This document shows positions 24,473-33,973 of a stretch of 64,000 nucleotides of DNA, in pieces. The notes below the pieces were generated by a model that saw only the letters and a list, made by a program, of their open reading frames with translations, did no database searches and had not been told where the DNA came from. How positions within the stretch are numbered: the first letter of the stretch is position 1; the number at the start of each line of letters is the position of its first letter. The position numbers and the translations under genes are program-made. Source of the DNA: Escherichia coli (GTDB lineage: Bacteria > Pseudomonadota > Gammaproteobacteria > Enterobacterales > Enterobacteriaceae); the NCBI RefSeq assembly GCF_036503815.1, contig NZ_AP027764.1:1550001-1614000 (forward strand), read 5' to 3'.

Positions 24473-25405
24473 GTGGATAAAATTTTCGTTGACGAAGCAG
24501 TAAATGAGCTGCAAACCATTCAGGACATGTTGCGCTGGTCGGTGAGCCGCTTCAGCGCGGCAAATATCTGGTACGGCCACGGCACCGATAACCCGTGGGA
24601 TGAAGCCGTACAACTGGTGCTGCCATCGCTCTACCTGCCGCTGGATATTCCGGAAGATATGCGCACCGCGCGTCTGACTTCCAGCGAAAAACACCGTATT
24701 GTTGAGCGCGTGATCCGCCGCGTCAACGAACGCATTCCGGTGGCCTACCTGACCAACAAAGCCTGGTTCTGCGGCCATGAATTTTACGTCGATGAACGTG
24801 TGCTGGTGCCGCGCTCGCCGATTGGTGAACTTATCAACAATAAATTTGCCGGACTCATCAGCAAGCAACCGCAGCACATTTTAGATATGTGCACCGGAAG
24901 CGGCTGTATTGCGATTGCCTGCGCCTATGCCTTTCCGGAAGCAGAAGTCGACGCGGTAGACATCTCTCCTGACGCGCTGGCGGTTGCTGAACAGAACATC
25001 GAAGAACATGGTCTGATCCACAACGTCATCCCGATTCGTTCCGATCTGTTCCGGGACTTGCCGAAAGTGCAGTACGACCTGATCGTCACTAACCCGCCGT
25101 ACGTCGATGCGGAAGATATGTCCGACCTGCCAAATGAATACCGTCACGAGCCGGAACTGGGTCTGGCATCTGGTACTGACGGCCTGAAACTGACGCGTCG
25201 TATTCTCGGTAATGCGGCAGATTACCTTGCTGATGATGGCGTGCTGATTTGTGAAGTCGGCAACAGCATGGTACATCTTATGGAACAATATCCGGATGTT
25301 CCGTTCACCTGGCTGGAGTTTGATAACGGCGGTGATGGTGTGTTTATGCTCACCAAAGAGCAGCTTATTGCTGCACGAGAACATTTCGCGATTTATAAAG
25401 ATTAA
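24473..25405 (+). CDS. prmB: Ribosomal protein uL3 glutamine N5-methyltransferase
   Basis: SAM-dependent methylase of 310 residues that methylates a glutamine of ribosomal protein L3. The N-terminal helical domain (about 1-110) is typical. The Rossmann methylase core has motif I DMCTGSGCIAIA near residue 140, AVDISPDAL, and the catalytic NPPYVD near residue 205, the hallmark of glutamine methylases. The GTG start is supported by a strong GGAGGAA ribosome site; no better ATG is near. It heads the run prmB-aroC-mepA-yfcA-epmC-yfcL. Confidence 0.96.
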   Translation: MDKIFVDEAVNELQTIQDMLRWSVSRFSAANIWYGHGTDNPWDEAVQLVLPSLYLPLDIPEDMRTARLTSSEKHRIVERVIRRVNERIPVAYLTNKAWFCGHEFYVDERVLVPRSPIGELINNKFAGLISKQPQHILDMCTGSGCIAIACAYAFPEAEVDAVDISPDALAVAEQNIEEHGLIHNVIPIRSDLFRDLPKVQYDLIVTNPPYVDAEDMSDLPNEYRHEPELGLASGTDGLKLTRRILGNAADYLADDGVLICEVGNSMVHLMEQYPDVPFTWLEFDNGGDGVFMLTKEQLIAAREHFAIYKD

Positions 25406-25439
25406 GTAAACACGCAAACACAACAATAACGGAGCCGTG

Positions 25440-26525
25440 ATGGCTGGAAACACAATTGGACAACTCTTTCGCGTAACCACCTTCGGCGAATCGCACGGGC
25501 TGGCGCTCGGCTGCATCGTCGATGGTGTTCCGCCAGGTATTCCGCTGACGGAAGCAGACCTGCAACACGATCTCGACCGTCGTCGCCCTGGGACATCGCG
25601 CTATACCACTCAGCGTCGTGAGCCGGATCAGGTCAAAATTCTCTCCGGTGTTTTTGAAGGCGTTACTACCGGCACCAGCATTGGTTTGTTGATTGAAAAC
25701 ACTGACCAGCGTTCTCAGGATTACAGCGCAATTAAAGACGTTTTCCGTCCAGGCCATGCCGATTACACCTACGAACAAAAATATGGCCTGCGCGATTATC
25801 GCGGCGGCGGTCGTTCTTCCGCTCGCGAAACCGCCATGCGCGTTGCAGCAGGGGCGATTGCCAAAAAATATCTCGCTGAGAAATTTGGTATAGAAATTCG
25901 CGGCTGCCTGACCCAAATGGGCGACATTCCGCTGGAAATCAAAGACTGGTCTCAGGTCGAGCAAAATCCATTCTTCTGCCCGGATCCGGACAAAATCGAA
26001 GCCTTAGATGAACTGATGCGCGCGCTGAAAAAAGAGGGCGACTCTATTGGCGCGAAAGTCACCGTGGTGGCCAGTGGCGTCCCTGCCGGACTTGGCGAGC
26101 CGGTCTTTGATCGCCTTGATGCTGATATCGCCCATGCGCTAATGAGCATTAACGCGGTGAAAGGTGTGGAAATTGGTGATGGTTTTGACGTGGTAGCGCT
26201 GCGTGGCAGCCAGAACCGTGACGAAATCACCAAAGACGGTTTCCAGAGCAACCATGCGGGCGGCATTCTCGGCGGCATCAGTAGCGGGCAGCAAATCATT
26301 GCCCATATGGCGCTGAAACCGACCTCCAGCATTACTGTGCCTGGACGCACCATTAACCGCTTTGGCGAAGAAGTTGAGATGATCACCAAAGGCCGTCACG
26401 ATCCTTGTGTTGGGATCCGCGCGGTGCCGATCGCGGAAGCGATGCTGGCGATCGTTTTAATGGATCACCTGTTACGGCAACGGGCGCAAAATGCTGATGT
26501 GAAGACTGATATTCCACGCTGGTAA
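25440..26525 (+). CDS. aroC: Chorismate synthase
   Basis: Last enzyme of the shikimate pathway. It uses reduced FMN to convert EPSP to chorismate, the precursor of aromatic amino acids, folate and quinones; 361 residues. Signature motifs: [19 protein letters not shown] (13-31) with the active-site His, the [13 protein letters not shown] region, [12 protein letters not shown] with the arginine and serine cluster, and [17 protein letters not shown]. The ATG is used; a GTG immediately before it is in frame but too close to the GGAG site. It lies 34 bp after prmB and 2 bp before mepA. Confidence 0.97.
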
Positions 26526-26527
26526 AA

Positions 26528-27352
26528 ATGAACAAAACTGCGATTGCGCTGCTGGCCCTGCTTGCCAGTAGCGCCAGCCTGGCAGCGACGCCGTGGCAAA
26601 AAATAACCCAACCTGTGCCGGGTAGTGCACAATCGATAGGCAGTTTTTCAAATGGCTGTATCGTTGGTGCTGATACGCTGCCGATACAGTCCGAACATTA
26701 TCAGGTCATGCGTACCGATCAGCGTCGCTATTTCGGGCACCCGGACCTGGTGATGTTTATCCAGCGTCTGAGTAGCCAGGTGAGCAATCTGGGTATGGGC
26801 ACGGTGCTGATTGGCGATATGGGAATGCCTGCTGGTGGGCGTTTCAATGGCGGTCACGCCAGTCATCAGACCGGACTGGATGTGGACATCTTCCTGCAAC
26901 TGCCGAAAAAACGCTGGACCTCCGCGCAACTCTTGCGCCCGCAAGCATTAGATTTGGTTTCCCGCGACGGTAAACACGTTGTCCCCACGCTGTGGAAGCC
27001 CGAAATTTTCAGCTTGATTAAACTCGCCGCGCAGGATAAAGACGTCACGCGCATTTTTGTTAATCCGGCGATTAAACAACAACTTTGCCTTGATGCGGGC
27101 ACCGATCGCGACTGGTTACGTAAAGTGCGGCCCTGGTTCCAGCATCGCGCCCATATGCATGTACGATTACGTTGTCCTGCCGATAGCCTGGAGTGTGAAG
27201 ATCAACCTTTACCGCCACCGGGCGATGGTTGCGGGGCAGAATTGCAAAGCTGGTTTGAACCACCAAAACCGGGAACAACAAAGCCTGAGAAGAAGACACC
27301 GCCTCCGTTGCCGCCTTCCTGCCAGGCGCTACTGGATGAGCACGTGATCTAA
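26528..27352 (+). CDS. mepA: Penicillin-insensitive murein DD/LD-endopeptidase
   Basis: Periplasmic metallopeptidase (M74) that cuts D-Ala-mDAP cross-links in peptidoglycan; 274 residues. It has an N-terminal signal peptide ending SLAA near residue 20. The zinc ligands are in [13 protein letters not shown] (His113, Asp120) and in the HRAHMHVRL stretch near residue 206. Several cysteines and a proline-rich C-terminal tail ([17 protein letters not shown]) match the family. Its stop overlaps the yfcA start by one base. Confidence 0.96.
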
Positions 27353-28161
27353 TGGAAACGTTTAATAGCCTGTTTATGGTTTCCCCGCTATTACTGGGAC
27401 TCCTCTTTTTTGTCGCCATACTGGCGGGATTTATCGACTCTATTGCCGGGGGCGGTGGGCTACTCACCATTCCGGCATTAATGGCGGCGGGGATGTCTCC
27501 GGCTAACGCGCTGGCAACCAATAAACTGCAAGCCTGCGGTGGTTCTATTTCTGCCACTATCTATTTTATTCGCCGCAAAGTGGTTAGCTTAAGCGATCAG
27601 AAACTTAATATCGCCATGACCTTTATCGGCTCAATGAGCGGCGCTTTACTGGTGCAGTACGTTCAGGCTGATGTCTTGCGGCAGATTTTGCCCATTCTGG
27701 TGATTTGTATTGGGCTTTATTTCTTACTGATGCCCAAACTGGGAGAAGAAGATCGCCAGCGTCGGATGTATGGACTGCCATTTGCGCTGGTGGCGGGGGG
27801 CTGCGTAGGTTTTTACGATGGATTCTTTGGCCCGGCTGCCGGATCGTTTTACGCGTTAGCCTTCGTTACGCTGTGCGGCTTTAACCTCGCCAAAGCCACG
27901 GCCCACGCCAAATTACTCAACGCAACGTCAAACATCGGCGGTTTGCTGCTGTTTATTCTCGGCGGCAAAGTGATTTGGGCGACAGGATTTGTGATGCTGG
28001 TGGGGCAGTTCCTCGGCGCGCGCATGGGGTCAAGACTGGTGTTGAGCAAAGGACAAAAGCTGATTCGCCCGATGATTGTTATCGTCTCGGCGGTAATGAG
28101 TGCCAAATTACTTTATGATAGCCACGGACAGGAGATCCTCCACTGGTTGGGGATGAACTAA
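27352..28161 (+). CDS. yfcA: TSUP/TauE-family membrane transporter YfcA
   Basis: Inner-membrane protein, 269 residues, of the sulfite exporter TauE/SafE family, with about eight transmembrane segments in two similar halves. Conserved family stretches are GFIDSIAGGGGLLTIPALMAAG in the first half and GFYDGFFGPAAGSF in the second. Substrate unknown; relatives move sulfur-containing anions or organic acids. It is translationally coupled at both ends, overlapping mepA and epmC by one base each, although the three products act in different places. Confidence 0.92.
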   Translation: METFNSLFMVSPLLLGLLFFVAILAGFIDSIAGGGGLLTIPALMAAGMSPANALATNKLQACGGSISATIYFIRRKVVSLSDQKLNIAMTFIGSMSGALLVQYVQADVLRQILPILVICIGLYFLLMPKLGEEDRQRRMYGLPFALVAGGCVGFYDGFFGPAAGSFYALAFVTLCGFNLAKATAHAKLLNATSNIGGLLLFILGGKVIWATGFVMLVGQFLGARMGSRLVLSKGQKLIRPMIVIVSAVMSAKLLYDSHGQEILHWLGMN

Positions 28162-28709
28162 TGAATAGTACACACCACTATGAGCAGTTGATTGAAATTT
28201 TTAATAGCTGCTTTGCCGATGAATTTAATACCCGTCTGATTAAAGGCGACGACGAACCGATCTATCTTCCTGCTGATGCGGAAGTACCGTATAACCGAAT
28301 CGTCTTTGCTCACGGCTTTTATGCCAGCGCAATTCATGAGATTTCGCACTGGTGTATTGCCGGGAAAGCGCGCCGTGAGCTGGTTGATTTCGGCTACTGG
28401 TATTGTCCGGACGGACGCGATGCCCAAACGCAAGGCCAGTTTGAAGATGTTGAAGTGAAGCCGCAGGCGCTGGACTGGTTGTTCTGTGTGGCGGCGGGAT
28501 ATCCGTTTAATGTCAGTTGCGACAATCTGGAAGGGGATTTCGAACCGGACCGCGTGGTATTTCAACGGCGGGTACATGCACAGGTGATGGATTATCTGGC
28601 AAACGGTATTCCCGAGCGTCCGGCACGCTTCATTAAAGCACTACAAAATTATTATCACACGCCGGAACTTACGGCGGAACAGTTCCCGTGGCCGGAAGCG
28701 CTCAACTGA
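28161..28709 (+). CDS. epmC: Elongation factor P hydroxylase
   Basis: Non-haem iron enzyme, 182 residues, formerly YfcM, that hydroxylates the beta-lysylated Lys34 of EF-P, the last step after EpmA and EpmB. The metal site is visible as HEISHW (His59, Glu60, His63). Other conserved stretches are FAHGFYASAIHE and the C-terminal ELTAEQFPWPEAL. It has no signal peptide. It starts on the last base of yfcA. EpmA and EpmB are encoded elsewhere in E. coli. Confidence 0.95.
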   Translation: MNSTHHYEQLIEIFNSCFADEFNTRLIKGDDEPIYLPADAEVPYNRIVFAHGFYASAIHEISHWCIAGKARRELVDFGYWYCPDGRDAQTQGQFEDVEVKPQALDWLFCVAAGYPFNVSCDNLEGDFEPDRVVFQRRVHAQVMDYLANGIPERPARFIKALQNYYHTPELTAEQFPWPEALN

Positions 28710-28742
28710 AGCCTGCGCCACGTTTTACAATGAGGAAAGAAG

Positions 28743-29021
28743 ATGATCGCGGAGTTTGAATCACGCATTCTGGCATTAATCGACGGTATGGTTGACCATG
28801 CCAGTGATGATGAGTTGTTTGCCAGTGGGTATTTGCGTGGCCACCTGACATTAGCCATCGCAGAACTGGAAAGTGGTGATGACCACTCCGCCCAGGCGGT
28901 ACATACGACCGTTAGCCAGAGTCTGGAAAAAGCCATTGGTGCCGGTGAATTGTCGCCGCGAGACCAGGCGCTGGTGACCGATATGTGGGAAAACCTGTTT
29001 CAACAGGCTTCACAGCAGTAA
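28743..29021 (+). CDS. yfcL: Uncharacterised YfcL family protein
   Basis: Small acidic cytoplasmic protein, 92 residues, rich in Glu, Asp and Leu and probably all helical. There is no catalytic motif and no known function. Conserved features are [24 protein letters not shown] in the first half and [17 protein letters not shown] near the end. It lies 33 bp after epmC with ribosome site GAGGAAAG and is the last gene of the prmB run, followed by a REP pair. Confidence 0.9.
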
Positions 29022-29043
29022 GTTGTTGGCGTCTGGAGCGTCA

Positions 29044-29128
<85 letters not shown>

Positions 29129-29142
29129 GCTGCCAAAGCAGA

Positions 29143-31149
29143 TTACCCTGCCTTAACCGCTTTCCCTTTCAACAACTTCCGCACCCATAACCGATTTGGA
29201 TTTAACGCCGCCAGCGTATTGCTATCCATCGGAATCGGTTCGTCGCTCATCTGCGCTGCCAGAATCTCGGCACACAGCGGGGCAGAGCACAAACCACGCG
29301 AACCTAAAGCCGCAAGCATAAAGAGATCGTCATAAACCGGTGCGCTTACCGCGTTGTCTTTCTGTTCCGCCAGAGAGGCATATTCCGCGAGCGTTGCATC
29401 ATAATCGGGGACATTGCCTACCATTGGCAGATGATCGCGAGTGGCACAACGCACACCGCAGCGTGCCTCTTTATCACTGACATCAACCTCTTTTGCCCAC
29501 TGCGCCTGTGGGAAACAATCAATCAACCGCTGGCGATTCTGCAGCTGGTCTTCATCACTGTACGCCGTATCTTTGCTGCCGCGATGATAACTGGCGCCAA
29601 TACAATGATGTTGATTCGTCGGATTTTGTGGCGTGAGATAACCGTCATAGCACAGCACCTGCTTCAGCTTCGCCAGTTCCGGCGTTGTTGGAATATGGCT
29701 GACCTGACCGGCAACGGAATACACCGGCAGAGACAACGTTTGGCTGAAACCGCTGATTTGATGCCCGTTCGCCAGTACCACCACACTATGTGTTGCTTGC
29801 TGATCTCCTGCAAAATTCAACAACCAACAGTCATCCTGACGGGATAAATCCTTTAACTGATGTTGATAACAAATCTGCAAACCCTGCTGTTGTGCCAGCT
29901 CCAGCACATTACGGGTCAGCTCTGCCGGACACAGCCAACCACCTTGCGGATAAGTAATACCGCTGCAATTTGTCGCAACGCCCGTAATTTGTTCAACCGC
30001 CTTAGCATCAACGGCCACAGCCAGTTCTGCGGGTAAATCCATCGACAGCATTTGTGCGATTTTGTGCTGACTTTTCTCATCCCAGCCTAACTGCGTGACG
30101 CCGCACCAGTCATGATCAAATTTAACAGGCAATAAATCGTAAAGCCGACGAGCAAATGTAAACGCATTGGAGAAAAACCGGTTCAACGCCTCATCGTGTT
30201 TACTTAAGAGCGGATACAGCGCCCCCTGGCGATTGCCGGAAGCACCGAGCGCGGGGGCCTCATCCGCACAATAAAGCGTTACCTGCCATCCACGACGTAA
30301 TAGCGCCAGCGACAACAATGCGCTGGCGATACCACCGCCAATAATCGCCGCTTCCCGTTTGCGACTACCCGTACGGTTAAACCACGGCGTGGAGCAGGGG
30401 AGGGGTAATGTCTGTTCCATCACCCCACAAAGCATTTCCCGTTTACGCCCAAACCCTTTGCGCTTTTGCATGGTGAATCCGGCTTCCTGCAAACCCCGGC
30501 GGACAAAACCGGCAGACGTAAATGTCGCTAGCGTACCGCCCGGACGCGCCAGCCGGGCCATGGCGTTAAACAGATTTTGCGTCCACATATCCGGGTTCTT
30601 CGCTGGCGCAAAGCCGTCCAGAAACCAGGCATCTACTTTTTGATTTAGCGAATCGTCCAGTTGGCTGGTCAGTTCGTTAATATCGCCAAACCATAAATCC
30701 AGCGTCACGCGGCCTTCATCGAGCAATAAACGATGGCAACCGGGCAAGGGCAAAGGCCACTGCGCCTGAAGTTTTTCTGCCCACGGTGCCAGTTCTGGCC
30801 AGTGTTGATGCGCTAATCCTAAATCCGCACGAGTGAGGGGAAATTTCTCAAAACTAATGAAATGTAAGCGTTGTAATTGCGCTTGCGGATGAGCTTCGCG
30901 AAACTGATCAAATGCCTGCCATAGCGTCAGGAAGTTTAATCCGGTGCCGAAGCCGCTCTCTGATACCACAAACAGAGGATGCGGATGTTCAGGAAAGCGT
31001 GCCTCTAATTGGTTACCCCCAAGAAAAACATAGCGTGTCTCTTCCAGTCCGTTATCGTTGGAAAAATAGACATCGTCAAAATCTCGGGAAACAGGTGTAC
31101 CCTCAGCATTAAATTCGAGGTTGGCAGGTTGTATGGCGTAGTGTTTCAC
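29143..31149 (-). CDS. mnmC: Bifunctional tRNA mnm5(s2)U34 biosynthesis enzyme
   Basis: Two-domain enzyme, 668 residues, that completes the 5-methylaminomethyl modification at the wobble uridine. The C-terminal FAD domain (from about residue 260, AAIIGGGIASALLSLALLRRG) removes the carboxymethyl group. The N-terminal methylase (about 1-240; VVSESGFGTGLNFL SAM motif and DAWFLDGFAPAKNP) adds a methyl. The GTG of VKHYAIQPA is chosen because it gives the family length. An upstream in-frame start adds 20 residues of unfamiliar sequence that overlap the fabB promoter side. It is divergent from fabB. Confidence 0.95.
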   Translation of the reverse strand: MKHYAIQPANLEFNAEGTPVSRDFDDVYFSNDNGLEETRYVFLGGNQLEARFPEHPHPLFVVSESGFGTGLNFLTLWQAFDQFREAHPQAQLQRLHFISFEKFPLTRADLGLAHQHWPELAPWAEKLQAQWPLPLPGCHRLLLDEGRVTLDLWFGDINELTSQLDDSLNQKVDAWFLDGFAPAKNPDMWTQNLFNAMARLARPGGTLATFTSAGFVRRGLQEAGFTMQKRKGFGRKREMLCGVMEQTLPLPCSTPWFNRTGSRKREAAIIGGGIASALLSLALLRRGWQVTLYCADEAPALGASGNRQGALYPLLSKHDEALNRFFSNAFTFARRLYDLLPVKFDHDWCGVTQLGWDEKSQHKIAQMLSMDLPAELAVAVDAKAVEQITGVATNCSGITYPQGGWLCPAELTRNVLELAQQQGLQICYQHQLKDLSRQDDCWLLNFAGDQQATHSVVVLANGHQISGFSQTLSLPVYSVAGQVSHIPTTPELAKLKQVLCYDGYLTPQNPTNQHHCIGASYHRGSKDTAYSDEDQLQNRQRLIDCFPQAQWAKEVDVSDKEARCGVRCATRDHLPMVGNVPDYDATLAEYASLAEQKDNAVSAPVYDDLFMLAALGSRGLCSAPLCAEILAAQMSDEPIPMDSNTLAALNPNRLWVRKLLKGKAVKAG

Positions 31150-31224
31150 GTAAGTTACTCGTCTTACAGGCGGTGGCTCGATCTTAGCGATGTGTGTCAG
31201 GCTGCGCAAATTTCTCTATTAATT

Positions 31225-31241
31225 GGCTGATCGGACTTGTT
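31225..31241 (+). promoter_or_regulatory. FadR site upstream of fabB
   Basis: GGCTGATCGGACTTGTT resembles the FadR consensus. FadR activates fabB in E. coli (established knowledge), and the position next to the FabR palindrome fits that promoter. Confidence 0.75.
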
Positions 31242-31243
31242 CG

Positions 31244-31259
31244 GCGTACAAGTGTACGC
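31244..31259. promoter_or_regulatory. FabR operator upstream of fabB
   Basis: The perfect palindrome GCGTAC-AAGT-GTACGC matches the FabR binding site known for fabA and fabB. It lies 48 bp before the start codon and 2 bp from the FadR site, so activation and repression are read at one promoter. Confidence 0.85.
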
Positions 31260-31307
31260 TATTGTGCATTCGAAACTTACTCTATGTGCGACTTACAGAG
31301 GTATTGA

Positions 31308-32528
31308 ATGAAACGTGCAGTGATTACTGGCCTGGGCATTGTTTCCAGCATCGGTAATAACCAGCAGGAAGTCCTGGCATCTCTGCGTGAAGGACGTTCA
31401 GGGATCACTTTCTCTCAGGAGCTGAAGGATTCCGGCATGCGTAGCCACGTCTGGGGCAACGTAAAACTGGATACCACTGGCCTCATTGACCGCAAAGTTG
31501 TGCGCTTTATGAGCGACGCATCCATTTATGCATTCCTTTCTATGGAGCAGGCAATTGCAGATGCTGGCCTCTCCCCGGAAGCTTATCAGAATAACCCGCG
31601 CGTTGGCCTGATTGCAGGTTCTGGCGGCGGTTCCCCGCGTTTCCAGGTGTTCGGCGCTGACGCTATGCGTAGCCCGCGTGGCCTGAAAGCGGTTGGCCCG
31701 TATGTGGTCACCAAAGCGATGGCATCTGGCGTTTCTGCCTGCCTCGCCACGCCGTTTAAAATTCACGGCGTTAACTACTCCATCAGCTCCGCGTGTGCGA
31801 CTTCCGCACACTGTATCGGTAACGCAGTAGAGCAGATCCAACTGGGCAAACAGGACATCGTGTTTGCTGGCGGCGGCGAAGAGCTGTGCTGGGAAATGGC
31901 TTGCGAATTCGACGCGATGGGCGCGCTGTCTACTAAATACAACGACACCCCGGAAAAAGCCTCCCGTACTTACGACGCTCACCGCGACGGTTTCGTTATC
32001 GCTGGCGGCGGCGGTATGGTGGTGGTTGAAGAGCTGGAACACGCGCTGGCGCGTGGGGCTCACATCTATGCTGAAATCGTTGGTTACGGCGCAACGTCTG
32101 ATGGTGCAGACATGGTTGCTCCGTCTGGCGAAGGCGCAGTTCGCTGCATGCAGATGGCGATGCACGGTGTTGATACGCCAATCGACTACCTGAACTCTCA
32201 CGGTACTTCAACTCCGGTTGGCGACGTGAAAGAGCTGGCGGCTATCCGTGAAGTATTCGGTGATAAGAGCCCGGCGATTTCTGCAACCAAAGCAATGACC
32301 GGTCACTCTCTGGGCGCTGCGGGTGTGCAGGAAGCTATCTACTCTCTGCTGATGCTGGAACACGGCTTTATCGCACCGAGCATCAACATTGAAGAGCTGG
32401 ACGAGCAGGCTGCGGGTCTGAACATTGTGACCGAAACGACCGATCGCGAACTGACTACCGTTATGTCTAACAGCTTCGGCTTCGGTGGCACCAACGCCAC
32501 GCTGGTAATGCGTAAGCTGAAAGATTAA
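31308..32528 (+). CDS. fabB: 3-oxoacyl-ACP synthase I
   Basis: Condensing enzyme KAS I, essential for unsaturated fatty-acid synthesis, 406 residues. Catalytic triad: Cys163 in SSACATSAHC, His298 in NSHGTSTPVGD and His333 in KAMTGHSLGAAG; the C-terminal GFGGTNATLV loop is also present. The ribosome site AGAGG precedes the ATG. Regulatory sites for FadR and FabR lie directly upstream. Codon use is that of a highly expressed gene, with few rare codons. It is monocistronic, with a REP and a strong terminator behind it. Confidence 0.98.
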   Translation: MKRAVITGLGIVSSIGNNQQEVLASLREGRSGITFSQELKDSGMRSHVWGNVKLDTTGLIDRKVVRFMSDASIYAFLSMEQAIADAGLSPEAYQNNPRVGLIAGSGGGSPRFQVFGADAMRSPRGLKAVGPYVVTKAMASGVSACLATPFKIHGVNYSISSACATSAHCIGNAVEQIQLGKQDIVFAGGGEELCWEMACEFDAMGALSTKYNDTPEKASRTYDAHRDGFVIAGGGGMVVVEELEHALARGAHIYAEIVGYGATSDGADMVAPSGEGAVRCMQMAMHGVDTPIDYLNSHGTSTPVGDVKELAAIREVFGDKSPAISATKAMTGHSLGAAGVQEAIYSLLMLEHGFIAPSINIEELDEQAAGLNIVTETTDRELTTVMSNSFGFGGTNATLVMRKLKD

Positions 32529-32534
32529 TTCGGA

Positions 32535-32570
32535 GTAGGTCGGATAAGACGCGTCAGCGTCGCATCCGAC
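32535..32570. repeat. REP element after fabB
   Basis: GTAGGTCGGATAAGACGC...GCGTCGCATCCGAC is a single palindromic unit of the REP family, between the fabB stop and its terminator. Confidence 0.85.
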
Positions 32571-32602
32571 GATACGCGCCAATGCCGCCTCCGGCACTAA
32601 AG

Positions 32603-32633
32603 AAAAAGGGAACCCGATGGTTCCCTTTTTCAC
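32603..32633 (+). terminator. Rho-independent terminator after fabB
   Basis: A perfect stem, AAAAAGGGAACC / GGTTCCCTTTTT, with loop CGAT and a T run. Confidence 0.9.
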
Positions 32634-32794
32634 ATCATTGACAATCGCCGCCTGTTCCAGGCAAACTTCCCGCTTTGTCGATTTCCTTCTGAAAAGACGT
32701 ACGCGTTAAATCCTGCCAACGCGTACCGTAACCCTGAAACCAGAGAGATGAGACGGGGAAATTCCTCGCCTTGCGCTGCATTCTGGAGTAATGC

Positions 32795-33973
32795 ATGACT
32801 GCTGTAAGCCAAACCGAAACACGATCTTCTGCCAATTTTTCGCTTTTCCGCATCGCTTTTGCGGTTTTTCTCACCTACATGACCGTAGGGTTACCATTGC
32901 CGGTTATCCCGCTGTTTGTTCATCATGAGCTGGGCTATGGCAACACCATGGTCGGGATTGCCGTCGGCATTCAGTTTTTGGCTACGGTGCTGACGCGTGG
33001 CTATGCCGGGCGACTGGCCGATCAATATGGTGCAAAACGTTCGGCGCTTCAGGGGATGTTAGCTTGTGGTCTGGCGGGGGGCGCACTGCTGTTGGCGGCG
33101 ATTTTGCCCGTCTCCGCACCGTTCAAATTTGCTCTGTTGGTCGTCGGACGTTTGATTCTTGGCTTTGGTGAAAGCCAGTTACTGACGGGCGCTCTGACCT
33201 GGGGATTGGGCATCGTTGGACCAAAACATTCCGGCAAAGTGATGTCATGGAACGGAATGGCGATTTACGGTGCCCTCGCTGTTGGTGCACCGCTTGGCCT
33301 GTTGATTCATAGCCATTACGGTTTTGCTGCCCTGGCGCTCACCACAATGGCATTACCCATACTGGCGTGGGCCTGTAACGGCACAGTGCGCAAAGTACCG
33401 GCCCTGGCGGGAGAACGTCCATCGCTGTGGAGCGTTGTCGGGCTTATCTGGAAACCAGGGTTAGGTCTGGCGCTACAAGGTGTTGGTTTTGCGGTTATCG
33501 GAACTTTCGTTTCGCTCTACTTTGCCAGCAAAGGATGGGCGATGGCGGGCTTTACTCTTACCGCGTTTGGCGGGGCATTTGTCGTGATGCGCGTAATGTT
33601 TGGCTGGATGCCGGACCGTTTTGGCGGCGTGAAAGTGGCGATTGTTTCTCTGCTTGTAGAAACAGTGGGCTTGTTGCTGCTCTGGCAGGCGCCAGGTGCG
33701 TGGGTCGCATTAGCGGGCGCGGCCTTAACCGGAGCTGGATGTTCGCTTATCTTTCCAGCGCTAGGCGTGGAGGTGGTTAAACGTGTACCGTCACAAGTTC
33801 GTGGCACCGCACTGGGCGGATACGCCGCGTTTCAGGATATCGCCCTCGGCGTCTCCGGGCCGCTGGCGGGAATGCTGGCGACCACGTTTGGTTACTCTTC
33901 GGTATTTCTTGCCGGGGCGATCTCTGCGGTGCTGGGAATTATTGTCACGATACTGTCGTTTCGTCGGGGTTAA
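32795..33973 (+). CDS. yfcJ: MFS transporter YfcJ
   Basis: Inner-membrane major-facilitator protein, 392 residues, about twelve transmembrane segments (YfcJ/YhhS family). The loop 2-3 motif is recognisable as GYAGRLADQYGAKRS, and the equivalent in the second half as GWMPDRFGGVK. Other family traits are GESQLLTGALTWGLG and GAGCSLIFPALGVEVVKRVP. Substrate not known. Its ATG follows TGGAG. Its stop codon overlaps the stop of flk on the other strand by four bases. Confidence 0.92.
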   Translation: MTAVSQTETRSSANFSLFRIAFAVFLTYMTVGLPLPVIPLFVHHELGYGNTMVGIAVGIQFLATVLTRGYAGRLADQYGAKRSALQGMLACGLAGGALLLAAILPVSAPFKFALLVVGRLILGFGESQLLTGALTWGLGIVGPKHSGKVMSWNGMAIYGALAVGAPLGLLIHSHYGFAALALTTMALPILAWACNGTVRKVPALAGERPSLWSVVGLIWKPGLGLALQGVGFAVIGTFVSLYFASKGWAMAGFTLTAFGGAFVVMRVMFGWMPDRFGGVKVAIVSLLVETVGLLLLWQAPGAWVALAGAALTGAGCSLIFPALGVEVVKRVPSQVRGTALGGYAAFQDIALGVSGPLAGMLATTFGYSSVFLAGAISAVLGIIVTILSFRRG

